NCBI GenBank assembly: GCA_048013815.1
Contig: CM106586.1
Coordinates: 16,740,001-16,804,000 of the forward strand
DNA: 64,000 nt
Direction: 5' to 3'
DNA from: Setoptus koraiensis
Lineage: Eukaryota > Arthropoda
Shown: positions 34,299-48,768 of the stretch, piece after piece
Layout: each line of letters begins with the position of its first letter
Numbering within the stretch: position 1 is the first letter of the stretch
Notes under the pieces: model-generated
Databases searched by the model: none
What the model saw: the letters and a program-made list of their open reading frames with translations, nothing else
What the model was told of the DNA's origin: nothing
Program-made: the position numbers and the translations under genes

Positions 34299-36073
34299 GT
34301 TACTTGAACAATCGTTGTTGTTGCTTCAATCATGAAGTCTAAACAAACTGGTTGCGGCAGCTGATTGTCAGAATGGTTTTGTTTTGTTTTTATCGTTGTT
34401 ATGTCATGTTGATAATGAGTTTGTGCACCTGTTAGGCTGACAAGATCAGATGACTGACAAGGATGAGTTTTCTTTCTTTTGTGGATAGAACAAAGTAGAG
34501 ATAAAAAAGCATTAATAACATTTGTATACATTTGTTTCGTAATTATAGTGAAACAATGCCCCCTGTGATCATGTGAGCGTTTTATTTTCTTTTTACATGT
34601 AGTTTCACATGCCGTATGCCGTCTGACATAGGGCGACGGCGGCACAGCTGCTCGCAGCAACTTGGATTAATGGCGCGCAACGCTGTCAAAACAAAAAGTT
34701 TTTATCTTATGAAAGATCGCTGGCAAGGATTTTACACGGGATACAATCATTGTTTAACAATGTTTGTAAGCCGAAATTAATTAATTAACGAGTGACAGAA
34801 TCGGATACGTGTTTTGTCATGAGGTCTGCCAAAATGATTGACGCGCTCATTCTAAAATGGTGATGGTGGCGAGCAAACGGAAGTGTCTCGAAAGAAACAA
34901 AAAACGTGTCTGTCGCCGAGCAGGATGGCATCGGCAATTGACTCGCTAGCATAATTAAGATTATCGCAGGCAAATCAAACAAGTGGACAAGCGCTCAAAC
35001 CGTTATGCACAACTTTCTTTGATTGGCCCTCGATACACACAACTTGGGGCGAAATGAATAACGGTTATGTAGCGGTTACATGTCGCTTGGATCGCAGGTT
35101 GACGACTTGAACTTGTTCCGACCATCAAAGCCATTAAGTGCTGACGACAAAGCTCTGCTGTTGGCCGCAAATAAAAAGTTCTTTCCGTATTTCGAAACTT
35201 GAACCCACAGAGAATCAATTGCTCAGACTGTTTTGCACTGTTTCTCACTATCGTCACTACCACTCAATTTTATCGCCCCGAGTATTTCTAAGTCATTGAC
35301 AATTGTCTGCTGACAAGATGTGGGCAATAAGAAGATTGCAAAAAATAGGCCACTAACTATACTTGAAACGATTGTGATACTACCGTTGTCGGCGCTGTCG
35401 CTACTCTCACTACCTCTACCACTGTCACTGCTACTAGGCGACGAGTATCAATCGCCCAAGATTCATTTTCAATTCGATAGTATGCCTTTATTCTGTTACC
35501 ATTTCTGGTTATGAATGAACAGCCAACCTATAAGTTGTGTAGCATGAGCTGTAGATTGAGAAGAGGGGATGAGTCAAGAAGAAGGAGAATATTAAGAGGA
35601 GGCAAATGGTAATAATATTGTGTAAGTAATTGTGTTGACTTGGAGCGAACGAGTGGTTTGGCTTTCAGCCAATACCAAGCGTATGACATCAATAGATACA
35701 AACAACAACTTTATATGTGCTAAAGAATATGTATTAAGTTGAATAATGAAATAAACACGGCGACTATATATTTTGCAACGGCAGCAGCAGCAACAACAGC
35801 AGCAACAACGGCACAACAGTGAACAAAATATCTTAGCCGATCGCATTGACTGTATTCCAGGAATGTTCCTCTGGCTGCTTGAGCTAGTCGATTTACTAAG
35901 TTAGTATGTCAAGTTGTTGTAAACGTTTCCAGTGGCACTTACACATCCGATAGAAATTGCACTGCACACCATGTTAGATGACGATTGTGTATCAACTCCG
36001 TGTGATGCAATCAAAACGATCATACCATCATTACTATTAGTAATGCTTAATGAATCTTGCAGAAAGCGAGCAG

Positions 36074-36114
36074 CCCTTCTACCGTTCGCAAAGAGATTGC
36101 GAACGGTAGAAGGG
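36074..36114. repeat. Perfect hairpin, 18-bp stem, 5-nt loop
   Basis: CCCTTCTACCGTTCGCAA, loop AGAGA, then the exact complement TTGCGAACGGTAGAAGGG. It is not followed by a T run and does not look like a terminator. Confidence 0.9.
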
Positions 36115-36914
36115 TCTATTGCTATATTGTTTAGACATTGACATCATTTATCATCTTTTCTTTTTGCGTACCTCCCCCTTTTTTCAATTTAATCTCTCTA
36201 GTGCTCGGTACATGTCAGCATATTCTCTGCATAATCATTCATACAGTTTTTGGGGAAATTTTCATTAAGTGGCGACATTTGCGGGGACACACAGAGACAA
36301 CGACGTTGAGCTGCTTGTTGCAAGCAGATCTTTGCCTAGAGCCCACTAATTAAATATTAAATTAGTAGTAAAGTGCTCAGCAGTTGGCCTAACAGCATCT
36401 GGGGAACCCCGTTTATACTAGACTTGCATCACTACTTGTCACTCTGGCTACTTCACATGATAAGCTGGCATGTTCCCTATCGCCCACTGCAGCGGTGAGG
36501 CCCCCGCTAATCAGTTATCTGTGTGCGTTTACTTAGTACACATCGCACCAATAGTATGTGGTTCACTCTCACCAAGGTACAAGCTCGCTTATCAAGCTAA
36601 AAAATCAAAGCTTCTGTTGTAATTGCGACTTGTCAATTGAGGCTGAAACGCGATCGGCCTCATCTCTCTCTCTCTCTCTCTCTCTCCGGCTACGCGGCCT
36701 TGGGGCTGTCAGAGTGGGGCACAGATTTCTTGCGTTGGCCATTAAATCTTGGGGCACTCTCTGTCAGACATTGGCCATTAAGCGACCGTAGCGATTCAAT
36801 CGATCCATCGAGACCGTCGACTGTTGCTGGCGCAATCACTTGACGCAATGTTTGTGTAAATTGTTCAGTGTCATGACAAAGGGCGCTTGATTGTCGACAC
36901 GACTTCCGTCACAC

Positions 36915-36954
36915 TTTATATCATCAGCTGATCGTTGACAGCTGATGATATAAA
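36915..36954. repeat. Perfect hairpin, 16-bp stem, 8-nt loop
   Basis: TTTATATCATCAGCTG, loop ATCGTTGA, then CAGCTGATGATATAAA. Confidence 0.9.
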
Positions 36955-37600
36955 ATAGGCGCCTCTGGTCGATGTGAATATCGACAAATATCCACGAATG
37001 GAGCGGCTACCAAGCGAGTGTGGCAACAAGTGTCTTTGTGGTTAGGGTCGTTGTTGGGCCCGTTGGCATAGCACCGAATATGGCTCGTTCGTTGCGCCCT
37101 CTATGGTCGCCCCCGCCTCGCAATTGGTCAGTGTTGTCGAGTTGTATAGCGTGTCTGATTTGACAGTAAACTTTACTGAGTAAAGTTCTCTAGCCTGCTT
37201 CGCAGAAGGGAGACGGTTGAGAGCTCGCCGGCCCCAATCACCAGAATATTTTGCATGCTGATTTGATTCTCCCAATCACTAGATTGGGACAACTGAATCG
37301 AATTTATCGTTCAATAAATTATCGTTCGATGTTCTAATAACAGTCTGCTCGTAGCGGAAGTGGTTGGACCCCCATTGGCACCCCCTGGCGCTCCCATTGA
37401 GCTCCCATTGAGCTCCCATTGGCGCTCCCATTGGCGGCCCATTGCGCGCAACCCTCCCGTCGGTGAGTGTGGGTTGCGTAGCGCATTTGCGGCGGCAACC
37501 ACTGACTGACGGGAGTGATCGAACTTTGTGGTTCGCCACTCGCCAATAAGTTCGACCGTGAGTGCGTGCGTGTGCTGTGCTGCATTAGCCAGCAGCAGCA

Positions 37601-37665
37601 GCAGCATTACCTATGCCTGTCTGCCGCTGTAGTACATATGTCTGCTGCTGTATAGGTAATGCTGC
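37601..37665. repeat. Inverted repeat, 14-bp arms
   Basis: GCAGCATTACCTAT (37601-37614) and its exact complement ATAGGTAATGCTGC (37652-37665) flank a 37-nt loop. Confidence 0.85.
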
Positions 37666-39767
37666 TTCTGCTGCCATTTGGTGTGTGTGTGTGCGCTTCC
37701 CGAGTTGCCCGTCCGAAGGCTGGCTGGCGCAGTAAGCGAGCGGCTTGTAATATTGTATCTTGTAGCGGCGGACACACATAGAGGGTTACAAGATCCTATG
37801 CGCAGTGGGCTGCTTATTGGCATGACTGTCGTAGAATTGACACACACACGCACGCACGGACAGACGAACGCAAGCGAGAGCGCACAAGACGACACACACG
37901 GTCGGGCAGACGAGCGGCGGCATAGAGCGCCACAGATTCTGTGGCATAGAATGCCCTTCAATGTTGATGTGAGACACACAGCGTCACACATGGAAAGAGC
38001 ACCGCCGAGAGTCTACTGTAGCACTCTGTTGGCAGTGTGACTGTGCTGCAGAGCCCACAGAGTCTGTAGTGCACACTCTGCACTACAGAGTTTGTACTAC
38101 AGACTCTGCAGTGCAGTGCAGACACACACACACACAAGCGGGCAAGCAGCAGAATCTGATCATCATCATGATTCATGATCATCATCATCATCATCATCAT
38201 CGAATGCGCGAACAGTGCGAGCGCCTGTGGGGAGTGATCGCAATCAATGTTGCATGTTGTGCCAATTGCGCAGTGAATGGGCACAACACGGGCACAGACT
38301 CGACGGATTGGCCGGAGTGACTGAACACCACTCTACTATTCTGTAGTGCAGTGTTTGTCGTTGATGTGTGCAACTCTGTGCAGAGCGAACAATTCATTTT
38401 TCAATTGCGAGCAACAAAATGTGTGAGCAATAGATTGAGAGTCACCCTATACATTGGCAGACACACGCACTAACAGACGCACAACACAACAGATTAGAGC
38501 GGACGGACAGACGAACGGACGGACGGACAAACCATTCGGGCAGTCATATCGTTTGGTGTGATGATGATGATGATGATGATGGTGGTATAATTATTGCGGT
38601 GTGTGTGTGTGAGTGTGAGTGTGAGCAAGGGAGAAGGAGAGAAATAATTCGACGATTATCATCATCGTTGTTCGGTTATTGCCCGTCGAACAATCACAGA
38701 TACGCAGCCAACCAGCGAACGACACACATATCCGTTGGTCGTCGTCCGAAATGGTGATATCTTATTATTATTTTCATTATTATTGTCTTAACAACCATCA
38801 GCGTCACCAGACAAGCCAGCAAACCAACAGCAACAGCAACAACGACAACAACAACCACAAAACAACACACACAACTGCCTCCAGGGGACCCTCGGTACTT
38901 ATTAGCGATTGTATTTATTAGCGATATTATTATTTTTATATCACGTTTCATTTATCCATCCAGAGGGGGCAAATTGCATAACAGCTCAACAAACAAAAAC
39001 ATTGCGCCACATTGGATTGCCAGCCAGCTAGCTCAATCGACTCGGCCTGCTGATCGCGTCCCTCATTCTCCTCAGTCGTCTTCGTCTTATTCTTGGGCCC
39101 ACTTCTTAGACACACACCATTGTGTGATCAACGCGCTCCTCACGATCTGTCTATCTGTTTGCCTGCCTGCCTGCCCGCCAGCCAGCCCGCCTGCTGCCTG
39201 CCTCTCTGTCCCACCTACACCCACCCCAAAATAGGACATTGCATTATAGCGACTGCGCTAACTGTATCAACCTCCTTGTACCCTATTTATTAATAGATAA
39301 ACACACATATATCATCCACACAACTAGAGGCACTAACATACAGAGGAAGCCCATCAAGCGCCCCTCTTTTTCTTCATTATCACATCATCATCAACTTGAA
39401 TTTTACAACCTACACACGAAAACTTAAACACACTACTACTGTATTGCTACGACCTAGTAATATTAGCAACATTTATTATCATTATCACTACTATCATTAT
39501 TTGCATTTGCATCATAAATTACTATACTATTATCACTATTATATCTATTTACTATAGCATCATTATTTTATACGAGCAACAAACTGAACGCGACGCAAAA
39601 GTACAATAACAATAGTATTAATAACAACTACAATATTCAATCAATCAAAAATAACAATTAAAACTCTTTCCGTCCAACACACACACACACAATCAAGTCA
39701 TATCTCAGAACAAGTTTATTATTACTATTATTATTACTAATTTCAAACGGAACCACCCTCATAATAA

Positions 39768-41605
<1,838 letters not shown>

Positions 41606-41610
41606 AACCG

Positions 41611-41771
41611 ATAAATCGATTGTAAAAAGAACCTCAACCTCAACTTGCCCATTAAAATAACAGAAATCAAAATGGCAATCAAGACATATTCATTCAAATA
41701 TTATTGATAAGATTAAAAAATCAATCATACAAGATAATTTTCAGATTCAAATAACCATTCGAGGAGAATAT
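41611..41771. repeat. Flank duplicate A (spacer plus end fragment of the C2 gene)
   Basis: About 160 bp match 44111-44269 with roughly 8% difference. The second half is a copy of the last 50 bp of the C2-domain gene, so it is a broken fragment of that gene lying next to coronin. A further small match (41787-41806) corresponds to 44553-44575, also within that gene. Confidence 0.85.
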
Positions 41772-41822
41772 ATATGCATACGGATCTCTATCAACTGCAT
41801 GTGTCATCAACATGTGTCGCCG

Positions 41823-42533
41823 CTATTGAGAGCTTGCTTTGGTGAGCTTATCTACCTGTTCTTGAACTTTCGATTTAGCTTCTAAAGCCTTCCGTAAACG
41901 ATCTTTTAAATTAGCTATCTCAGAGCGCACTTTTTTCTTTGAAGTCTGTATGGCTGCTAGTGTTCTAATTTTTTTTTCATCGAAGTCTGTTTCGTGTCGA
42001 AATAGATGTTGTGGAAAGATGGCCTTGGGTGGAGCGCTGAGAATTTGGGTCATCATTAAGGAGGGATCTTGGAATATTATTTCATCGTAGTGCTCTGACA
42101 CAACATGATCTGACACAAGTGGTTTCTTAGACGCTGGATCTGAATGAAACAATTTCAATTGATGATATATAGTCACAGGTCGTTCGTTTGGATCGACAAA
42201 ATAAATTTTTATAACCATCTCGAATTCGCCCCAACCAGTTTCTTGCACTTCATAGGGTGGTATGGTTTTGACGCGTTGAGGGTTGGCATAGCTCTCATGT
42301 AGCTTGAACTGAACCTTTTTTATATAAGAGGACATGTCCTCGTTCCTATAAGGTTTGACATAAACAGTCCATTGGTGAGTATGTTTGTCCTCTCTGTTTG
42401 TGTTGCCAATAAATTTAGACACGTTACCGTAAACTATCGGCTTTATGATTACAACACCCTTCTGGCGACCGCCTGAGTCTGGTCCCCATTCGGTGATCTG
42501 CGTCTTCGATTTGATGGATGGTGTCTCGACCAT
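41823..42533 (-). CDS. YEATS4: YEATS domain protein 4 (GAS41), copy 2 (236 aa)
   Basis: The protein is the same as copy 1 except one residue near the end (KLTKASSQ instead of KLTNASSQ). The YEATS domain and coiled coil are intact, so both copies could be functional. Silent differences exist, for example in the codon for the Ser of QDPSLMM. Its 3' end lies about 50 bp from the duplicated C2-gene fragment. Role as for copy 1. Confidence 0.93.
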   Translation of the reverse strand: MVETPSIKSKTQITEWGPDSGGRQKGVVIIKPIVYGNVSKFIGNTNREDKHTHQWTVYVKPYRNEDMSSYIKKVQFKLHESYANPQRVKTIPPYEVQETGWGEFEMVIKIYFVDPNERPVTIYHQLKLFHSDPASKKPLVSDHVVSEHYDEIIFQDPSLMMTQILSAPPKAIFPQHLFRHETDFDEKKIRTLAAIQTSKKKVRSEIANLKDRLRKALEAKSKVQEQVDKLTKASSQ

Positions 42534-42912
42534 GGGCTTGGCTTGATTCCTGTTAGTTTTCCAAGATGGCTCGTAATCTTCGTAGAGATTCGACCCAATA
42601 TGAGATAGAAGTTATCATGAGGGATGTAGAAAATGTAAACAAATGAGTTTGAAATGAGTTCATCCAAATGAAATTGTGCTAAAGGCGCCATGTTCGAACA
42701 TTGTGAATATCTGCCGAAATATCCATGAATATGTGCATTTTGTGGCACTTTTTCAGGAAACATGTGTGTTTGTTTACCGGCAAAATTTTCTCAAGAGCGT
42801 CTGAACAAATGCTTTTCTACTATCTTTTATTGCAAACTTCTCGGACGGCTTGTCGCCAAATGGATCTGATCATTTTAATTGCAACCAACATTATTGTTTA
42901 GAATTTGCCAAC
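42534..42912. promoter_or_regulatory. Shared bidirectional promoter, copy 2 (shortened)
   Basis: 379 bp against 682 bp in copy 1. About 310 bp of the copy 1 promoter middle are missing, and the remaining join region around 42625-42690 is more diverged than the rest. Expression of the two pairs may therefore differ. Confidence 0.5.
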
Positions 42913-43600
42913 ATGTCAGCTGAAACATCTTCCACTACAGAGAACACCGGTATATTTTGTGTCCCGGGAGACAGGCTTTGTAAAGCGGACGAGAAAAATC
43001 TACCCACCAGCGGCACCTACAAATCCGAGGGCTATATCAGCGCTAGTCTAGCCGGTCGAGTTGTTATCATACACACAAACAAGGGAATAGTAAGTATATT
43101 CTATAACTACATTGGCCATTTCAGCGAGATGGACCAACAACTAAATTGAAATTTTTCATTGCCTTTCTCATATACAGAAATTTATTGGGGTGGAAGGAAA
43201 CAACAGAGTGACGAAAACTGTCCCATCTCCAGAGGACATTGTCACATGCCAGGTGACAAACATTCAATCAAATATGGCCCACTGCCTCATATGGTGTGTC
43301 AACGAGCATGTGGTGCGGCAACCATTCCAGGCCATGATAAGAAAAGAGGACATAAGACACCATGAAAAGGATCTCGTTGACGTTAGCAAAAGCTGCTTAC
43401 CAGGTGATATAATACTGGGCAAAGTATTAGGATTCGGCGACAATAGAAGGTATCTGGTGACAATTGCAGATAAAGAATTTGGCGTAGTTATTGCCACTAG
43501 TGATGCCGATGCCACAATGGTGCCCGTCAGTTGGACGCAGATGATGTGCCCCAAAACCGGCGTAAAAGAGGAGAGGAAAGTTGCCAAAATAAAAGTTTAA
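42913..43600 (+). CDS. EXOSC1: Exosome component 1 (CSL4), copy 2 (2 exons, 199 aa)
   Basis: Exons 42913-43089 and 43178-43600 encode a protein identical to copy 1 as far as I can read. The 88-bp intron differs at two positions (CACCTAAA/CAACTAAA and CTCACATA/CTCATATA). A retained intron excludes origin by reverse transcription. AATAAA again overlaps the last codons. Confidence 0.92.
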
Positions 43601-43639
43601 ATCGTTCCCAATCTTGCTAAATTTGTGTGATCTATAATA

Positions 43640-43727
43640 GAGACAGTCTGATCTAGACTATAAAATTACCGTTCCAATAACGGCGATACCGGAAATCTTA
43701 CACTAGATGAAGTGTGAAACCGATAAG
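43640..43727 (+). pseudogene. Diverged fragment of the coronin 3' end
   Basis: Starting GAGACAGTCTG, it resembles 41527-41613, the last coronin codons and stop (CCAATAACGGCGATACCGGA and GATGAAGTGTGAAACCGATA). It shows many changes and lacks the rest of the gene, so it is a non-functional leftover of the duplication. Confidence 0.85.
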
Positions 43728-44110
43728 TCTTGTGTTAGCCACCAGCAATAAACAACAAACTTTGGGCTCACCTGTGTCACCTGTTCGCGGTGCCATCATC
43801 TGTGCGTCACAACTCATAGTTGTCAGCTGTGAGCTGCGCCTCGCCGGCTTGAAGCGACAAGTGGCCACCCGTATCCATACATTATACTAGCCAGCCGGGA
43901 CATATCCCCGGACATATCCCCAGATATTATTTGCTCTGGGGGTATCGACAAATAATATCCGGGGATATTTCCGGCGATCGGGTGCAACTGTTGGCGCAAC
44001 AATCTTGCCACAACGTGTTGCTGTTTGCTTTGGCTGGTTAGCTAGCTGGCTGGCTACGTGACAAAACACAAATAGGAAACAGTCATCAAGATGATGGCCA
44101 GCGTGTGTGT
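43728..44110. other. Short non-coding spacer
   Basis: It contains a local repeat of CCCCGGACATATCC-like and CCGGGGATAT-like words (43898-43975) that can pair. No gene is seen. Confidence 0.4.
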
Positions 44111-44269
44111 TAAATCGATTGAAAAAAGAACATCTACCTCAACTTGCCCACTGAAATAACAGAAATCAAAATGGCAATCAAAACATATTCATTGAAATAC
44201 TATTGATAAGATTAAAAAACTAATCATACAAGATAATTTTCAGATTCAAATAACCATTCGAGAAAAATA
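44111..44269. repeat. Flank duplicate B
   Basis: Partner of 41611-41771. Here it is continuous with the intact C2-domain gene, so this is the original location of that gene's 3' end. Confidence 0.85.
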
Positions 44270-45482
44270 CGCGCAGATACTTATTGGACTGTCCCTTCTG
44301 AATCAACCTCCTGATGTTGATATGAAATCTTCCTAGAACGTCTGGCATGGTGAATAGCCCATCGTAATCTAAAACTTTGAAATGGATGGTCATATTTTTG
44401 TTGAGAACAGGAGTTCTGCACCATTGATTCCATACAGGATAGCTCGAGCCAGATTTGACTTTAGTTTGGCATAATACAATACTATTGTTGTTGTTGTTGT
44501 TCTGTTCGATTGAAGCTATCGCATAGGTGTCGCTCAAGCCTTGAAATGGCCACGGATCTCTATCAACTACATGGGCCGAGATTAGATTTATGTCCAAGTA
44601 CACCCTTTGGTCTTCTTGTATGGCATGATCTTCATTGGCTTGTTGAGTGGTAACCTCAGATTGTTTGAGATCAAACCCTTTCGGCAATGTTGTTGTTGTT
44701 GTAGTTGTAGAATTGACTTTAATGTCTGTTCCATTACTCGAGAAATTGTTTATATAGCTCACAGTTGTTAGGTTTGCATTGGTGACGGCTCTAGTTTCCA
44801 AATCTACTGATTTATTGTGATGCTTGTTTGTTTGTAGTATACTATCGTTGCTTTTAATAGCAGGCAATACTAATATTTTATGGTGTCCGGTTACTGAGTC
44901 ATTTCTAGCCACTGATGGAACTTTATCTGAACTAATATTCTTTTGTGGCTCATTGGTCACAAGAGAAAGTGTTGTGGTTGTTTCAGGTAGCTCCAGATTT
45001 GTTGTCGCTCTGGTTGTTGATGTAGTTGTTGTTGTTGTATTAATTTGTTTTGTTTTGGTGTCCAGATTCTTAGGCATGATACTTGATCGTTTCAAAACAC
45101 ATTGGCCAAACCGACATATGCTTTGATTATCAAAACAAGGCATGTTTTGATTGTGAGGATAGCTAAATTCCTTAAATCGCGCCATACAAATGAGTTGGCA
45201 TCCATAGTTTTCATAGGTTGCGAAATCGAAAACCTCCATCCGTTCATCGTGCAACTTAGCACAATCCTTGAGAGCATCCTCCATGGCTTGTTCAAACCCT
45301 ATATTGATTTTATCGTAAAGTGTTGTCGACGATACACCAGAATTGAGCTCATTAGGATGACGTTGATGGGACGTCGTCTCTATCGCAATTGGAGAATGAG
45401 CAACAGTTGAAGTTGCCAAAGCAGCCAAATATTTGGCTGTTACCATTAGTATGAAAGTGCATAAGAAAGAATAATGTCTCAT
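44220..45482 (-). CDS. Secreted protein with N-terminal Cys module and C-terminal C2 domain (420 aa)
   Basis: The start is ATG 45482 (MRHYSFLCTFILMVTAKYLA, signal peptide); the open frame upstream has no ATG. After the signal, about residues 75-135 carry six cysteines in the pattern C-x21-C-x3-C-x13-C-x6-C-x4-C, ending CRFGQCV. This resembles small tick salivary proteins and the cysteine-rich part of ADAM-type proteases; the resemblance is by pattern only. A Thr-rich, probably glycosylated linker with many N-x-S/T sites follows. Residues 294-420 look like a C2 domain: YLDINLISAHVVDRDPWPFQ, GLSDTYAIAS, SYPVWNQW, and LDYDGLFTMPDVLGR, with Asp residues where calcium ligands sit. Secreted C2 domains are uncommon; perforin-like proteins are the best known case. 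Function unknown. Confidence 0.7.
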   Translation of the reverse strand: MRHYSFLCTFILMVTAKYLAALATSTVAHSPIAIETTSHQRHPNELNSGVSSTTLYDKINIGFEQAMEDALKDCAKLHDERMEVFDFATYENYGCQLICMARFKEFSYPHNQNMPCFDNQSICRFGQCVLKRSSIMPKNLDTKTKQINTTTTTTSTTRATTNLELPETTTTLSLVTNEPQKNISSDKVPSVARNDSVTGHHKILVLPAIKSNDSILQTNKHHNKSVDLETRAVTNANLTTVSYINNFSSNGTDIKVNSTTTTTTTLPKGFDLKQSEVTTQQANEDHAIQEDQRVYLDINLISAHVVDRDPWPFQGLSDTYAIASIEQNNNNNNSIVLCQTKVKSGSSYPVWNQWCRTPVLNKNMTIHFKVLDYDGLFTMPDVLGRFHINIRRLIQKGQSNKYLRVFFSNGYLNLKIILYD

Positions 45483-48400
45483 TTTTGATTTGGCAACAAT
45501 ATAAAAGGTTTGAATCAAGTTCAACTCAATTCGCACACAATAAAATTGATTATCATTACATAACAGAGGTCATCAAGTATAATGGATAATAATAATGAAT
45601 TGTCTGAGTAAATTTGAATTGTCAGTCGCACATTCTAAACAGGCGAATAATATTCTCGAGTCAGAATGTAATTGATAATAACTTAAACGCTATACAATTA
45701 CATAACACATAATAACATGAGCTTACATGAGTGCAACCGTCAGCCTAATCACTCCTACGCACAATTAGACAACGCGAATCCTCGTCTGGTCACGTTCCAA
45801 CTGAGCACCGCGTGCGCCTAGAGCTGAAAAGAAGGATCAACAAAACTATATTATTGCCACCATCACTTGAACTTATATTACTTATTACTTTTACTGTCGA
45901 TTCTCTATTGTCGACAGAGCGGCTGGACGCTGGTCGACACATTGCGGCCACTCAAGAGGCAGATTGCGATCTTGGGGGACTTTAGCCCACTATTTATCTC
46001 TATCGACAAGTGGCACTGATTGAGCTGGTCAACTTTGGCCTGGCCTCAGTTATGATTTTATTTCTCGGCGCTCCATTTACGTGACATTGCCAAGATGCCA
46101 GGCACAAAATAGATCAGCCTCATCACTTTCGGCCAACGCTCGGCCAACTGAGCTAAATCGTTCTGAGTAGAGAATGCTAAATTGGCATTGCCAGTTCAAA
46201 AGTGTCGCTTGTCGCAAGCAGTCCGCTATGTGACAGTGTGTAATGCCGACATAATTCTGATTAATTTTGATTTATTGTGCACAAAAACTAGGGCCGCCTA
46301 TCATGCAAATCAGTGGTATGTAAATGGCTTCTGACTGTCGTCGTGTTGGTTGCTAATACAAATGAACAGTAGGGCCAAAAAGGTTCATTTGAGCGGAAAG
46401 GAGTCACTCATTGGGCGAGATAATTACACTTGAACTGGCAAGCTCGTTGCTCTTGAGCATTGTTTCCGGTGACAAAATCTGATTGCCCAACAGTCACAAT
46501 TTGTTGATTGTGACTAGTTTATTGGAACTTGCTGTTGATTATGTGGATAAGCGCACAGTTGCGGCCGCTTACGATTGTCAATTGACAATCAGCAATGGAA
46601 TGAATGAAAAAAGAAAAAGAAAATAATAATAATTAATAAGCGCACTGCATAAGCGTGACGCCTTCGAACATGCAATGATAATACAAATTAATAAAGTAGC
46701 GGCGTAAAACAAGAAGAAAAAACAAAAACAATTACAACTATGCAGGAACAGTGACGTTAATGAAAAACTGGCTAGCTCGCCAAAAGAGACACAGAGTGGC
46801 GCTTCGGATGGGGTGCGTGAGATGGCGCCAAAAGGCACGAAGTTGATAGCCGATGAGTTATCCAACTTGGATAATGCAAGGGCCCGAGAAGCAATTGGTA
46901 TTGTGTCGTTGCTGTGTGCAAAACTCAGTCAAAAAACTTTGTCAAGAGTTACAAATGCAACGGCACTTGTGCATGAGATAATTTGATTGTCTTAATAACA
47001 TGATGCGTATGTATTATTAATGGCGATGTTTTATCGGTACAGGGCACCAATAAAACGCCGAGCCGAGAGTGAGCTCGATGGCGTGCATTTGTTGCTTGTC
47101 TAACAAATGCTGCTTGTAAGTGTGTGTATCAGTGCACAATCGCACACACACACACACAGGAAGTGATGTAATTGTTGTTATCATCATCGCGGAGCGGGTT
47201 TGTCTCGTTTGTCAAGGCGAGCCATCACGGCGACAGCGACAACAGCAGCAGCAACGGCGACAGCGACAACAACAGCGGCAACAGCGACAGCAGCAGCAAC
47301 GGCAACAACGGCGACAGCGACAACAGCGACACTGTTGCGCAATGTGGTCGTCAATATGCCAGGTCTGATGGCGCCAATATGCAGATGAGCGAGCCCGCGG
47401 CGACAAGACGACACGACAACAATGGCACCAATCTCGAGACACATGTATATTTTTGAATTTGTTTCCACTGACAATCGAATGTAGCGAGCGACATGTCGCG
47501 ACAACATACTCACACAGCGTCGCTGATTGTCAGGGCGGCTGACACTGTCAGCCTGACACTGTTGCCAGAGTGTCGCAAATTGGTCGCCAGTGGCGAGACG
47601 CGCATCATTGGGGCGACATATTGAATATTGCATAATATACATTACATAATATTACACAATATTGCACAATATTGCACAATATTACACAATATTACACGGA
47701 GTACATGTACTGTCGAGAGTGTGTGTCGTTGTGACGCCCGCTGGCAGCGTCACAAAAGACGGGTTACGTACGCCGGCCGGGCGAGTCAATGACCCGGCCC
47801 ATCGGCACAAGCTGGCAAGCTTGGCAAGTGTAAACAAGTGCAATGTTTGCAATGTGTCGACGGCGAGTCTTGCGTCAACGATCGCGACATTCGCGTAGGA
47901 TGCTGGCGATATTCGCGACGTTCGCGACATTCGCGACATTCGCGGGATATCGTCGCGATATTCACAGCATTGGCGGTAGCGAGCGGTTTCAGTGAGAGGG
48001 CGAGCCGAGTGCGCGAAGAAGGCAAACGAGCCCACAAGTTCAAACTGTTCGCCCACGCGAGATGAACATGAAATAAACACGGCGACAGCGACGCCGACGG
48101 GGCTCGTTAGCGGCATGCAGCCACATCAACGAGGGGCCCGCTCGGCGTAACGGGCGATGCGTCGAGCTGCAATTGGGGCCATTGCGAGCCGTGCGCCATC
48201 GCCTAGCGGGCGTTCGCGACTAGCCGCTCGCACGCCAGCGGCTTGCAGAGCGCACTTTGCAAAGTTTGCAGAGTTTGCAGCAGGCCACCGGCGTGCACTT
48301 TTGAAGATCCGCCAAATCCGTGCCAATATCCGCGTCCGTCTGCCGGGGGCCGCACTCACCCGCAATATCTGTTATATTTTTGTATTTTTGTTTGGCTGTC

Positions 48401-48750
48401 TCGCTGCGTGACAGCTTGTGCGACATGAGCGTCGCGCTTTATTGCAAACAATAATCAAATATGCGACGGATGATTAACGGAAAGTGCGCCGCAAAAGCGA
48501 ACGCTCTCTCTCTGGGCTCCGTCGCTCTCTGCGGCTCCGTTGCTCTCTGGGCTCTCCGCGGCTGTGCGGCTGTTGGCCGGTCGGCCGGTCGCCGGGCATC
48601 CCGAGCCGCTGACTCGGGCGCATGACTTGGCAGCGGCACAAATCAGTTGACTGTCAGTGTGGCGGGCAAATGTTGAACTCGTCATTGAATCGCCCGGCCA
48701 GCGAGTCCATTCAGCGAGCATTGTGTCGTGTCAGCCGCCAGTCAGTGGGC

Positions 48751-48768
48751 CGAAATAACGTTATTTCG
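48751..48768. repeat. Perfect 18-bp palindrome
   Basis: CGAAATAACGTTATTTCG, no spacer. Confidence 0.9.

Larger units (their letters stand above)
41820..43621. repeat. Segmental duplication, copy 2 (YEATS4 + EXOSC1)
   Basis: Same order and orientation as 30512-32614. Coding parts, the EXOSC1 intron and most of the promoter match almost base for base. It lacks about 310 bp of the intergenic middle. Confidence 0.92.

Noticed and set aside
41823-43600. Copy 2 as a processed pseudogene pair
   Set aside because: The EXOSC1 intron and the non-transcribed promoter are included and both frames are intact, so it is a DNA-level duplication.
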